Below are positions 17,235 through 25,522 of a DNA stretch of 64,000 nucleotides, one piece after another. The DNA comes from an uncultured Verrucomicrobiota bacterium. Lineage in GTDB: Bacteria; Verrucomicrobiota; Verrucomicrobiia; Opitutales; UBA9783. Under the pieces are notes generated by a model that was given only the letters and a program-made list of their open reading frames with translations, made no database searches and was not told where the DNA came from. The DNA is taken from assembly GCA_902495005.1 (NCBI GenBank), contig CABUVL010000001.1, forward strand, positions 248,001-312,000, read 5' to 3'. Position 1 is the first letter of the stretch. Every line of letters begins with the position of its first letter. Both the position numbers and the translations under genes were made by a program.

Positions 17235-18287
17235 TTACTGTGGCTTACTTGCACTTTGTTCGAACGCTTGCGGCAAAGCGGAGGGCGGCAGGTGTTGAAA
17301 AATACCGAACATTTTGTCGGCCCAATTGCAGGGAATTGGTTTTTTTTGATAGATGTCGTCAATCCGTTGATGTGCTTGTGCGGCGGCTTCAGAGGAGGGT
17401 GCCAGCATTTGAGCCTCCGTGTAAAAGGTAATGGCCCCGTCGCTGTAATGCCGTTTGTAGAGGAAGAAATCTCCCAGAACAAGTCGACTTTGCGCAAACA
17501 GATTTTGAGCGCGTTCTAAGCCTTGTTTCGCACGTTGTCTCAATTTTTCTGACAAGTCTTGCTTGTCAAAGGTTATGAAAAACTTTTCGTAACATTGAAT
17601 CGCTTTTTGGGTGGCGCCTTGATCATTGTGAGGGCTTAAAACGAAAGACAAGTAGATCTCTGCCTTCAGTACTTGTACTTTTGGAATTAAAGCGTGTGAC
17701 GGGTAGTTTTCAATGAGTTGGTCCAAGGCTTCAATCGCTTTAACTTTTTTACCGTATTTTTGTTCAAGTTTTGCCACGTAGTAGAGGGAACGTGGGGCAT
17801 AGTCTGTGTACGGCGCTGCATCTGCAATGTTTTGAAAAAATGCGATGGCCGGTGTGGCGTCCTTAAACCAAGTAAAACATTTTGAAGATTGTCTTTCTTG
17901 AAATTTTACGTAATTTTGGGCCGCTTGAAATTGAGCTTCGATCACTTGTGCGTAGGCGGGATACTCGGGATAATTCTGTGAAATAAATTGCAATTGTTGG
18001 ATGCCTTCTACGTATTTCCCCTTTCGTATCAATTGATTTCCAAGCATGTGGCGTGCCTTGGGCGCACTGCTTGTCTCGGCGTATTTTGTAGTAATTGTTG
18101 TGTACAATTGCGAGGCTTGTGCGAAAGTCTCTGCCGCTTGTGCACGTTGGTAAAGCTCAAGCGCCGTTTTTTCTCTTTGGGGCGACTTTAATAGGAGTTG
18201 ATCTTGGGGGATGGGATCATGGATCCGATGTGTACAGGCTCCCAAGCAAATTAGAAGTGTGCACAGGTAAAAATTTTTATGTTTCAT
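17235..18287 (-). CDS. BamD-like TPR lipoprotein
   Basis: This 350-residue lipoprotein has the lipobox LGAC with Cys18, followed by helical repeats of TPR type (ARHMLGNQLIRKGKYVEGIQ, SRLVLGDFFLYKRHYSDGAI). The arrangement resembles BamD/YfiO, the essential lipoprotein of the beta-barrel assembly machine, but it is about 100 residues longer than enterobacterial BamD. It could instead be another outer-membrane TPR lipoprotein. It lies 6 nt downstream of fabH, linking envelope assembly with lipid synthesis. Confidence 0.7.
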   Translation of the reverse strand: MKHKNFYLCTLLICLGACTHRIHDPIPQDQLLLKSPQREKTALELYQRAQAAETFAQASQLYTTITTKYAETSSAPKARHMLGNQLIRKGKYVEGIQQLQFISQNYPEYPAYAQVIEAQFQAAQNYVKFQERQSSKCFTWFKDATPAIAFFQNIADAAPYTDYAPRSLYYVAKLEQKYGKKVKAIEALDQLIENYPSHALIPKVQVLKAEIYLSFVLSPHNDQGATQKAIQCYEKFFITFDKQDLSEKLRQRAKQGLERAQNLFAQSRLVLGDFFLYKRHYSDGAITFYTEAQMLAPSSEAAAQAHQRIDDIYQKKPIPCNWADKMFGIFQHLPPSALPQAFEQSASKPQ

Positions 18288-18293
18288 TGTATA

Positions 18294-19289
18294 TTAAGGA
18301 CACTTAATTAAACTGGCACCCCAGGTCAATCCGCCTCCAAAAGCAACCAAGACAACGTAATCGCCCGAGTGGAAACGGTGGGCTTGTTTGGCTTGAGCAA
18401 AGGCAAGCGGAATAGAGGCTGCGGATGTGTTACCCGTTTTGTCTAAATTGCAAAATACGCGTTCCATGGGCAAATTGAGTGATTGTGCCAAGGATTGAAT
18501 AATGCGCAAATTGGCTTGATGGGGGATGAGAATGGCAATGTCGTCCTGAGTTAGGTGATTGCGTGTGAGTAATTCTTCAATAGATTTATGCATCCATCGC
18601 ACGGCCACTTTGAACAATTCTTTGCCGTTCATCTTTACAAAATGTTGCCGTTGGGCGACAGTTTCTTGCGTGGCGGGATGCAACGAGCCACCGGCGGGTA
18701 ATTGTAAAATTTCGGGTGCGTGCCCGTCCGCTCCCAGTGTGGAATCCAGAATGCCAACACCCGGGGTGTCCTGGTAGGCAAGCACACAGGCTCCGGCGGC
18801 ATCGCCGAATAGCACGCAGGTCGATCGATCTTCCCAGTCTACGATGGACGATAATTTTTCTGCGCCAATTACAAGCGCACGTCGGTACGACTTGTTTCCT
18901 TTTACAAGGTGGCTGGCGACTTCCAGTGCGTACAGAAAACCAGAGCAAGCGGCATTGATATCGAAGCACATTACATTACGCAGCCCAAGCTTGCTTTGCA
19001 AGATGGCTGCGGTGGAGGGAAATGCCATATCCGGCGTAACGGTTGCCACAATTAAAACATCAATGTCCTCGGCTTGCATGTGGGCGTCTTTGAGGGCCGC
19101 TTGGGCCGCTTGATACGCCAAATCTGAGCAGGCTTCATTCGCATCGGCAATATGTCGTTGAGAGATGCCCGTCCTTGTTCTGATCCATTCATCAGACGTA
19201 TCAACTTTACTCGCAAGCTCATCATTGCTGACCACGCGCGAAGGCAGGTAACAACCCAGACCACAAATGACTACGGATCCTTCTTCCAT
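18294..19289 (-). CDS. fabH: 3-oxoacyl-ACP synthase III (KAS III)
   Basis: This 331-residue enzyme starts fatty acid synthesis by condensing an acyl-CoA with malonyl-ACP. The catalytic triad is visible: Cys115 in INAACSGFLYAL, His257 in IPHQANLRI and Asn287 in KTGNTSAAS. The start ATG overlaps the TAA of plsX by one base (TAATG), showing coupled translation in the rpmF-plsX-fabH order common to many bacteria. Confidence 0.96.
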   Translation of the reverse strand: MEEGSVVICGLGCYLPSRVVSNDELASKVDTSDEWIRTRTGISQRHIADANEACSDLAYQAAQAALKDAHMQAEDIDVLIVATVTPDMAFPSTAAILQSKLGLRNVMCFDINAACSGFLYALEVASHLVKGNKSYRRALVIGAEKLSSIVDWEDRSTCVLFGDAAGACVLAYQDTPGVGILDSTLGADGHAPEILQLPAGGSLHPATQETVAQRQHFVKMNGKELFKVAVRWMHKSIEELLTRNHLTQDDIAILIPHQANLRIIQSLAQSLNLPMERVFCNLDKTGNTSAASIPLAFAQAKQAHRFHSGDYVVLVAFGGGLTWGASLIKCP

Positions 19290-20368
19290 TATTCACTTTG
19301 TTTAAAATTATCAATCAATTGATTGGCAGTTAAAATATCTTGTTGAACGTTATTTAAATTACAAACCTCCAGGCACTTAAGGCATATGTGCATGGCGCCG
19401 TCAATGGCCGATCCTTTACTGGATCCGTGAGACTTGAAAACCCAGCCGTTTAAGCCCAAGAGGGGGGCGCCGCTGAAGCGCTCGGGGGAAAACTGCTTCT
19501 TCATGTTCATAAAAACCCCTTGCGTTAAGAGCGCTCCCATCTTGCGTATGTAATTTTTTTGGAATTCTTCTTTTAAGTATTCTTTTAAGTGATTGAAGAG
19601 AGATTCGCAGGTTTTAAGTAGAATGTTGCCAACAAAACCATCGCAGACAACGACGTCAACGGTATCGTTGAATAAATTAAAGCCCTCAATCAGTCCTTGA
19701 TAATTAAAATGTGGAAGCTGTAATTGTTTTAAAATAGAGTGGGCCTCGTGAACGATGTCGTTGCCCTTACCTTCCTCAGTTCCGATGGTAAGTAATCCTA
19801 CGCGAGGGTCTTCCGCCTCAAGAATGGCTTGCGCGTAATGTGAGCCCAAGATGGCATTGTGAATTAAATGCTTTGCCGATGAATAGGGATTGGCTCCGAC
19901 GTCAAGCAGGATAAATCGCTTGGTGCGAGTTGGAATAATACTTGCCAGTGCGGGTCGTTCAATGCCGTCAATCGTACGCAACTTGAGCGTCCCCCCCGCC
20001 ATTAAGCTGCCCGTATTTCCGCAACTTAGAACGGCGTCGGCCACACCTGATTTTACAAGATCAATGGCGCGGAACATGGATGCATCCTTTTTATGTTTCA
20101 AGGTGTGCATCGCTTTCTCTTGCATCTCAATGACTTGGGACGCGTGGACCAATTCTATAGCAGGAGAATTTTGCAAATCATACTGATCGAGCAAAGGCTT
20201 TAAAATTGATTCGTCGCCGACTAAAAAAATTTTATCGAGACGATCGGCGTAGTGTTGTAAGGCTAAACTAAGTCCAGATACAACCACTTCGGGGCCAAAA
20301 TCTAAGCCCATGGCATCAACGGCTATTTTTGGCAACAACCGTTGGGATTCGCTCGCATTGTCCTGCAT
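19289..20368 (-). CDS. plsX: Phosphate acyltransferase
   Basis: This 359-residue enzyme makes acyl-phosphate from acyl-ACP for phospholipid synthesis; the acyl-phosphate is then used by PlsY (encoded at 39054). Signatures are AVDAMGLDFGPEVVVSG near the N terminus, SCGNTGSLMAGG, RPALASIIPT, LLDVGANPY and VVCDGFVGNILLKT. It starts 6 nt after rpmF. Length is normal. Confidence 0.96.
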   Translation of the reverse strand: MQDNASESQRLLPKIAVDAMGLDFGPEVVVSGLSLALQHYADRLDKIFLVGDESILKPLLDQYDLQNSPAIELVHASQVIEMQEKAMHTLKHKKDASMFRAIDLVKSGVADAVLSCGNTGSLMAGGTLKLRTIDGIERPALASIIPTRTKRFILLDVGANPYSSAKHLIHNAILGSHYAQAILEAEDPRVGLLTIGTEEGKGNDIVHEAHSILKQLQLPHFNYQGLIEGFNLFNDTVDVVVCDGFVGNILLKTCESLFNHLKEYLKEEFQKNYIRKMGALLTQGVFMNMKKQFSPERFSGAPLLGLNGWVFKSHGSSKGSAIDGAMHICLKCLEVCNLNNVQQDILTANQLIDNFKQSE

Positions 20369-20374
20369 TTAAAA

Positions 20375-20554
20375 TTACAGATCTACTTCGATCACTTGCT
20401 TGTCACGGTAAGTTCCCGTGTCTACATTGACACGGTGACGCATGACCAAACCACCGTTGGCTTTATCCTTAACCAATTGTGGCATCTTAAAATTGTTGGC
20501 GCCGCGTCTTAAACGACTGCGCATTTTTGACTGTTTCCTTTTTGGTTGTCCCAT
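20375..20554 (-). CDS. rpmF: Ribosomal protein L32 (zinc-free form)
   Basis: From ATG 20554 the protein has 59 residues and begins MGQPKRKQSKMRSRLRRGAN, close to the usual bL32 start. The open frame extends to TTG 20587, but those 11 residues are not family-like. bL32 exists in zinc-binding forms with four Cys and in zinc-free forms; this one has no Cys at all. It heads the plsX-fabH operon. A TTGACG box (minus strand, 20618-20613) with TTTTAT at 15-nt spacing is a weak possible promoter. Confidence 0.94.
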   Translation of the reverse strand: MGQPKRKQSKMRSRLRRGANNFKMPQLVKDKANGGLVMRHRVNVDTGTYRDKQVIEVDL

Positions 20555-20710
20555 AATAACAAATTTTAAATTAGTGCAATTATCCAACCAGATAAAACCT
20601 TACTCTAAAGCGCGTCAAGTTTTATTCTGTTTGATTTGCAAGCCTGTGCACAGCTGCTGTTGATGAAATCTCCAATGCTATCTTGAAAAAACTTATGTAA
20701 CGCTTTTAGG

Positions 20711-20738
20711 TTGAAAAAGTGCGTTTTGTTCGTACATT
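20711..20738 (+). promoter_or_regulatory. Possible promoter of prfB
   Basis: TTGAAA (20711-20716) and TACATT (20733-20738) are 16 nt apart. Transcription would start within one or two bases of ATG 20747, so the message would be almost leaderless. No Shine-Dalgarno sequence precedes that ATG. Confidence 0.4.
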
Positions 20739-20746
20739 ACGATATT

Positions 20747-21872
20747 ATGTTGTTAGATCCGTTGTTGAATGCCAGTTGCCAAACATTGATTGAAAAGGCC
20801 GGACATCTGTGGAGGTTTCTTTGAAATTGCTGACAAAGAAGAGCGTCTGAAGTCACTAGAGAAGGAAATGACGCAGTCGGTTTTTTGGTCTCGTGGAGAC
20901 GAGTCACAAAAAGTTTTGATGGAGGCCAAGGGGATTAAGAAGCTTTTGGCCACGTGGAAGGAATTGGCCGACGAAATTGAGGAATTAAAGTCGCTGCTGG
21001 TCGTCTGTAAGGAATCGGGCCCTGACGATGAGGCTTTGTGGAATGCAGAGCTGGATCAAATGGTTCAAAAAACGAGCAAATTAGTTGAAAAAATGGAATT
21101 TCAGTCGTTTTTATCGGGTCCGATGGATGCCAATAATGCGATCATGACCATTCACTCGGGGGCCGGAGGTACGGAGGCGTGCGATTGGTCGAGCATGGTC
21201 TTGCGTATGTACATGCGTTGGGCCGACAGAAATGATTTTGTGACGGAAATTCAAAGTTTACAAGAGGGTGAAGAGGTGGGTATTAGCCACGTAACATTGC
21301 GCATTTCTGGGGCCAATGCTTACGGTTATGCAAAGGCGGAACGTGGCGTTCACCGGCTGGTACGAATTAGTCCATTTGACGCCAATAAAAAAAGACACAC
21401 GTCGTTCTGTGCGGTGGACGTCATCGCAGAAATAGAAGATGAGGTCGAAGTGCCTATCGACGAAAAAGATTTGCGTATAGACACTTACCGCTCGAGTGGA
21501 AAAGGGGGCCAGCACGTCAATAAAACGGAATCCGCCGTGCGCATTACGCACTTGCCCACAGGCATTGTCGTAACTTGTCAGAACGAACGGTCCCAAATTA
21601 AGAATCGTGCGACCGCCATGAAAATCTTAAAATCGCGTTTGTACGAACGCCTTCAAGATGAGAAGCGTTCGGAGATGGAGCGCTTTTACGGTGAAAAGGG
21701 AGAAATTGGTTGGGGCTATCAAATTCGCAGTTACGTATTTCAACCCTATCAGATGGTGAAAGACTTAAGAACGGGGGTTGAGACGAGCAATATTCAAGCG
21801 GTTATGGACGGAGACATAGATTTGTTTATTCAAGCTTGGTTGAGGGCCGGTGGACCTCGTTCGAGGAAGTAG
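20747..21872 (+). CDS. prfB: Peptide chain release factor 2, needs programmed +1 frameshift
   Basis: Translation begins at ATG 20747 and reads 25 codons (ending ...GHLWRFL) to an in-frame UGA at 20822-20824. A +1 slip at CTT gives GAA and continues EIADKEERLKSLEKEM in the long frame to TAG 21870-21872, for about 374 residues in all. The body has the anticodon-like SPF tripeptide (VRISPFDANKKRHTSF) that reads UGA/UAA, and GGQ in SSGKGGQHVNKTESAVR, which triggers peptide release. The long frame alone (from 20790) would give an incorrect N terminus. acpS follows after 1 nt. Confidence 0.95.
20811..20824 (+). promoter_or_regulatory. prfB: Programmed +1 frameshift site of prfB
   Basis: The site reads GGAGG-TTT-CTT-TGA-A. 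An internal Shine-Dalgarno (20811-20815) sits three bases before the slippery CTT codon (20819-20821) and the in-frame stop UGA, the same geometry as the E. coli AGGGGG-TAT-CTT-TGA site. When RF2 is scarce, the ribosome pauses at UGA and slips to UUU, making full-length RF2. This is the well-known autoregulation of prfB. Confidence 0.95.
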
Positions 21873-21873
21873 A

Positions 21874-22248
21874 ATGATTGTAGGTCTGGGTAACGATATC
21901 ATTGAAATTGAACGTGTCCGACGTTTGATTGAAAAATTTGGAGAGCATTGCGTGGGTCGCATATACACGCCGATAGAATGGGCGTATTGTTGGCAGCGCG
22001 GAAATCCGTTTGCTTCGTTTGCAGCCCGTTTTGCCGCAAAGGAGGCTGTAGCTAAGGCTTTAGGAGTTGGTTTTGGCGCTCGTTTATCACTAACCTCTAT
22101 AGAGGTTTACAACAACGAGATGGGAGCTCCGCAAGTACGACTGTATGCCCCGCAAACATTATTGCCGCAATACGAGCCCGGTAAAATAAAAATTGCCCTG
22201 TCCCATTGCCGAACTTTTGCGTCGGCAGTTGCCATCATTATGGCTTGA
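21874..22248 (+). CDS. acpS: Holo-ACP synthase
   Basis: From ATG 21874 the protein has 124 residues and begins MIVGLGNDIIEIERV, the standard AcpS start, with metal-binding Asp8. The second metal ligand lies in RFAAKEAVAKALG. It transfers 4'-phosphopantetheine from CoA to Ser38 of AcpP. GAGGA at the end of prfB provides the ribosome-binding site; an earlier in-frame ATG at 21850 lies inside prfB and is not needed. Confidence 0.95.
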   Translation: MIVGLGNDIIEIERVRRLIEKFGEHCVGRIYTPIEWAYCWQRGNPFASFAARFAAKEAVAKALGVGFGARLSLTSIEVYNNEMGAPQVRLYAPQTLLPQYEPGKIKIALSHCRTFASAVAIIMA

Positions 22249-22827
22249 TCTTGGGTGAGTATGCGTGAAGCTTTGGTTAATGTTGGGCGGCCAATGATTA
22301 CTTGTGTCTTGTTCGAGATAGTGCCTAACACCTACTTAACACACATGACGAATTAGAGGCGTATTTCTTACGTATGATTAGTGAGATTGAATATCGGTGT
22401 TATCGGGGTTCGAATTGTGTTCGATAAAACGACGGTACGTACGCCCTTGCAATGTTTTTGTCCGTCCATTCACCGATGAATAGAATTGAAGTTAAGCTTT
22501 GAAGAGGTGTCTTGAAGGAGAAAATAATTTTGTTGCTTATCAATGAAGTTATTGCTGAAAAAGAGAAGCCCGTTGTCTCGGGCCTTTCTCGAATGGTCAA
22601 AAGAGCTTTAGATTTTATCAGATAATAACGCAGGTCTGAGTTACTTAACGCCGTACGACTCAACTGAATAAAAATTGCACTTGCTAACGGGGCGTTGGAT
22701 TTTTATCGCTTTGCACGCTTAATAAAAGAGGATTGCTTTGAACGTAAAATAGCCCAAACAATCCCCCTTACTTCGATTTGCCTTGCGGGCTGTTAATTGG
22801 CTTTTGGTGCCTGACAGCCCTTATGAC
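22249..22827. other. Intergenic spacer between acpS and the peroxiredoxin gene
   Basis: In this 579-base spacer I find no supportable gene. A minus-strand frame at 22400-22663 runs across the strong terminator below and has no motifs. Near the peroxiredoxin stop, GGGCTGT (22787-22793) pairs with ACAGCCC (22814-22820), and an AGCCC at 22751-22755 could pair with the same GGGCT instead, so alternative folds are possible in the 3' untranslated region. Confidence 0.5.
22558..22591 (-). terminator. Intrinsic terminator, minus strand
   Basis: Read on the minus strand, GAGAA-(bulge)-GCCCG pairs with CGGGC-TTCTC around a 6-nt loop, followed directly by TTTTTT (22563-22558). This is the best intrinsic terminator in this part of the window. 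It lies about 240 nt downstream of the peroxiredoxin gene, implying a long 3' untranslated region. Confidence 0.6.
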
Positions 22828-23475
22828 TTAGTCTTTGAAAAATTCCTTAAGCCCCTTGTGAGTGGGTTCTAGGCCGGCATTCCCTTTGTGCCAATTGACG
22901 GGACAAACTTCGCCGTGTGTTTCAAAATGTTGCAGGGCGTCTACCATTCGCAGTGTTTCTTGAACGGAACGGCCCAAAGGCATATTGTTGACGACTTGAT
23001 GTTGAACAATGCCTTTTTTGTCGATGAGGAATAAGCCTCGGTAAGCCACCAAGTTGCCCTCTACTTTGAGTTGGTCGTTGTCATCGTAATAACAATGGCC
23101 GGCTAGGATTCCATAATCGTGCGCAATTGTTTTGTTAATATCGGCTACCATAGGATACGTGATACCTTGAATGCCACCCTCTGCCTTTGGCACTTGTAAC
23201 CACGCCCAGTGACTGAATTCGCTGTCGGTAGAGCAAGCGATTAACTGAGTTGAACGAGCTTCAAATTCAGCCAATGCGGATTGAAAAGCGTGTAATTCGG
23301 TCGGACAAACAAATGTAAAGTCCTTCGGGTAGAAAAATAAAACAATGTACTTTTCCCCAAAAAACTCATTGATAGAAAAATTATCAACAATTTGATTGCC
23401 GTTAATTACCGCGCTTGCAGTAAAGTTAGGAGCCTTCTGGCCCACTAATGTAGTTGAATGATTATAGACACACAT
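22828..23475 (-). CDS. 2-Cys peroxiredoxin (AhpC/Prx1-type)
   Basis: From ATG 23475 the protein has 215 residues. It reduces hydrogen peroxide and organic peroxides. The peroxidatic Cys is in YPKDFTFVCPTEL, the resolving Cys in HGEVCPVNW, and the C-terminal GLKEFF extension is present. A TTG start at 23499 would add eight residues, but they overlap the probable promoter. It stands alone between spacers, with its own promoter and a minus-strand terminator at 22558. Confidence 0.93.
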   Translation of the reverse strand: MCVYNHSTTLVGQKAPNFTASAVINGNQIVDNFSINEFFGEKYIVLFFYPKDFTFVCPTELHAFQSALAEFEARSTQLIACSTDSEFSHWAWLQVPKAEGGIQGITYPMVADINKTIAHDYGILAGHCYYDDNDQLKVEGNLVAYRGLFLIDKKGIVQHQVVNNMPLGRSVQETLRMVDALQHFETHGEVCPVNWHKGNAGLEPTHKGLKEFFKD

Positions 23476-23483
23476 CACATGAT

Positions 23484-23513
23484 TAAATACAATGGGCAAA
23501 TTCGCACTGTCAA
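23484..23513 (-). promoter_or_regulatory. Possible promoter of the peroxiredoxin gene
   Basis: On the minus strand TTGACA (23513-23508, perfect) is followed after 18 nt by TATTTA (23489-23484). ATG 23475 is only 8 nt beyond the -10 box, so the transcript would be leaderless or nearly so. The -10 match is poor, hence the modest confidence. Confidence 0.4.
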
Positions 23514-23948
23514 TACTATTTTTGGGTACAAAATTCTTGTCTTTAATTTGTTCTTGATCAATTATATTTGTCCGAAAAAGTCATTGGCATTTAGGCTTTT
23601 ATGGGCTTTGCTAAAGGCTATTAAGGAAGCGCCTGGTGTTTGCTTTGTGGAAAAATCTTGGGATGTTTGAAAAGTGGGAGGCTCGGATGTGAATGATGGC
23701 TCTGCACACCTTGTAATTGATGCCATAACAAAGCATAATTATCGAATGTGACAATAATGGGTCATATTTGAGGCTTGAATCGACGCAAGTCTTCAAAGTA
23801 CGTGGTCAATATTAGGGGCGATGCTTTTACTTTTGCCAATGTTGTGACAGTCCTTATCTTTGTATAATTAATTTATCAAGTTTCGCACTTTTTGTAAATT
23901 AGCACTTGTCAAAAGAAAAATTTTATCTAGGGTTATATTCTACTTATT
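23514..23948. other. Intergenic spacer before tRNA-Tyr
   Basis: 435 bases of AT-rich sequence. The short frames here have no motif and no ribosome-binding site. A TTGTCA at 23906-23911 precedes the tRNA but has no well-spaced -10 partner. Nothing else can be supported. Confidence 0.5.
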
Positions 23949-24035
23949 GGTGGGGTATCCAAGAGGCTAAAGGATGCAGACTGTAAATCTGTCAGGGTTT
24001 CCCTTTCGAGCGTTCGAATCGCTCCCCCACCACCA
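23949..24035 (+). tRNA. tRNA-Tyr (GTA)
   Basis: An 87-nt class II tRNA. Acceptor GGTGGGG (23949-23955) pairs with CCCCACC (24025-24031), followed by discriminator A and an encoded CCA. The anticodon stem GCAGA/TCTGT encloses CTGTAAA with anticodon GTA at 23983-23985. There is a long variable arm and a T arm GAGCG-TTCGAAT-CGCTC. Tyr is the class II tRNA with a GTA anticodon in bacteria; its synthetase is encoded at 55048-56223. Confidence 0.97.
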
Positions 24036-24526
24036 GCTTGTGAGCATTTGAGTTATTTTTACCACTGTTTTTAATGTGTGGCTGTGTTTTCTGAATTGAA
24101 CTGGAGCATCTCTGAATTGAACTGGAGTTTCTAAAGAAGATGTAAGGGGTGCCGGGGAGATGTATTCCAAGTCTGTAGATAACGACAAGCGAAATTAATC
24201 CATGTGGGCAATGAGCAGATAGGTTCTTTGGGGACTGGGTTCTTGTAGAAAGGCGCTTAAAGAAGCGGAGCTTGAATGTAGGGGGTTGTATCCTTAAGTG
24301 GCATTTATTTTACCTCGTCCTTTTGAGACTTGTACGTTTTTGCTCGTGGACTTGAGTGGCGTCTTTAGAAACGTTTTTAATAAAATCTGAAGGGTGCGAT
24401 TGACTTTGATCTGAGCGATAAGTTGCTTGAAGATAATTTTGTTGTTTTAAATCAATGCGATAAAAGAGCAGCTTTGACGGCAAGTTGACTATTCCTCTAC
24501 GCTATTTGTATGATCACTGAATAAGA
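24036..24526. other. Intergenic spacer after tRNA-Tyr with short direct repeat
   Basis: 491 bases without a supportable gene. It contains the direct repeat listed at 24090-24127 and a small CGCTT-AAAG-AAGCG hairpin near 24254-24267. No promoter for the flagellar genes is expected here because they read leftward and end at 24527; no clear terminator for them was found. Confidence 0.5.
24090..24127. repeat. Two direct copies of a 17-bp sequence
   Basis: TCTGAATTGAACTGGAG occurs at 24090-24106 and again at 24111-24127, identical, in a 21-bp period, just downstream of tRNA-Tyr. I saw no further copies elsewhere in the window. It may be a binding site, a replication slip or the remains of an integration footprint. 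Confidence 0.85.
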
Positions 24527-24841
24527 TTATGCCTGCTGTCGACCGTAATGATTTATGACTTTTAATTGGAACTGTTGCCGTCGATGTTGCTCTTGCAAGT
24601 CCTGTAAAATGAAATGGACGCGTTCGAGTAATAGCGAGTGAAATTCATAGATGCGTGTGAATTTTTCTCTTAGAAGGCCGTTACTTTTAATACATTCGAG
24701 TGCTTTGGCGTCTTGAAGAAGTTTTGTAAAGTTGTTGCTGACGATTTGCCACTGTGTGTGGAATAGGGGCCAGTTGTGTTCATCCAGGTAACGTGATTGC
24801 GTCGTTAATTGATGGTACAGCTCATTTAACCGTTTTTCCAT
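24527..24841 (-). CDS. Small helical protein, possible FliT-like flagellar chaperone
   Basis: This 104-residue, mostly helical protein is rich in Leu, Gln, His and Arg, with no transmembrane segment. It overlaps the 3' end of fliS by 20 nt. Small helical FliT-type chaperones commonly follow fliS, and the size and helix pattern fit. There is no diagnostic motif, so the assignment rests on position. Confidence 0.5.
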   Translation of the reverse strand: MEKRLNELYHQLTTQSRYLDEHNWPLFHTQWQIVSNNFTKLLQDAKALECIKSNGLLREKFTRIYEFHSLLLERVHFILQDLQEQHRRQQFQLKVINHYGRQQA

Positions 24842-25220
24842 TTTGTTCTTTCAGCATCGTTTGCCAGGCATCTCTAATCTCACTGATAACGCGGTACGCA
24901 TGTTTGATAGGTTCGGCGACTTTTTTTTGATTGGCTTGTAGGACTTGCTGTATCGCGTACTTGTAATTGCCGTACAAGGCGTGTGCAAGTTGTGGGGCCT
25001 GATCGAAATTTAAGCTGCGTTGTAATTCGCACAGGATGTTGTAAGCCCTCGTGAGATTATTGTGTATAATTTCATGATCTCTAACGCTTAACGAGTTTGA
25101 AAACGCTTGTTGGGCTGTATCTAAGCACTGCAGGGTCTTGTTGTACAGTAGTAGTGTGATTTGTGCGGGCGGCAGGGATTCAATTGTATTGTGTTGATAA
25201 ATCGCGTAGGGGTTTTTCAT
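24822..25220 (-). CDS. fliS: Flagellin chaperone FliS
   Basis: The 132-residue protein follows the FliS pattern closely: YAIYQHNTIESLPPAQITLLLYNKTLQCLDTA at the N terminus (family: Y..N.V..A.P.EL...LYDGAI..L..A), NLTRAYNILCELQRSLNF in the middle and ISEIRDAWQTMLKEQ at the end (family: L..LR.TW). FliS keeps newly made flagellin unfolded before export. No flagellin or structural flagellar gene is in the window. Third gene of a four-gene operon, 5 nt after the FlgM-like gene. Confidence 0.85.
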   Translation of the reverse strand: MKNPYAIYQHNTIESLPPAQITLLLYNKTLQCLDTAQQAFSNSLSVRDHEIIHNNLTRAYNILCELQRSLNFDQAPQLAHALYGNYKYAIQQVLQANQKKVAEPIKHAYRVISEIRDAWQTMLKEQNGKTVK

Positions 25221-25225
25221 GATTT

Positions 25226-25522
25226 TTATATGGCATCTTCGTCGATGAGGTTACGGGCGAGTTGTGTGAGTGTGTGTTCGTCAGGGAAATTGGGGTCTTG
25301 TAGAAGTGCTTCGGCGTTTTGAACCTGCTTGTCGTCGTCATCGGGAAGTTTTTTTAATAAATCCAGGGCCTCTTGAAAATTTTGTAGGGAATGCGATAGG
25401 CAGACGTCGTTATTGAATGAGATGTTCGTCGCTTGTGTGTACGTCTTATACCTTTCACTGATCCTTTTTAGAGGGATCGCGCTGTGAGAAGCGGAATTTG
25501 GAATTTCGATGGGAGCGCTCAT
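25226..25522 (-). CDS. Possible FlgM-like anti-sigma factor
   Basis: This 98-residue, apparently disordered protein ends in NNDVCLSHSLQNFQEALDLLKKLPDDDDKQVQNAEALL, then LARNLIDED. The D.V.LS...A...L..LP...V pattern resembles the C-terminal sigma-28-binding part of FlgM. FlgM holds back late flagellar genes until the hook is finished. Position next to fliS supports this, but similarity is by eye only. Its ATG overlaps the TGA of the lipoprotein gene (ATGA). Confidence 0.5.
   Translation of the reverse strand: MSAPIEIPNSASHSAIPLKRISERYKTYTQATNISFNNDVCLSHSLQNFQEALDLLKKLPDDDDKQVQNAEALLQDPNFPDEHTLTQLARNLIDEDAI

Noticed and set aside
22400..22663. An 87-codon minus-strand frame
   Set aside because: It spans a strong minus-strand terminator and has no motif.
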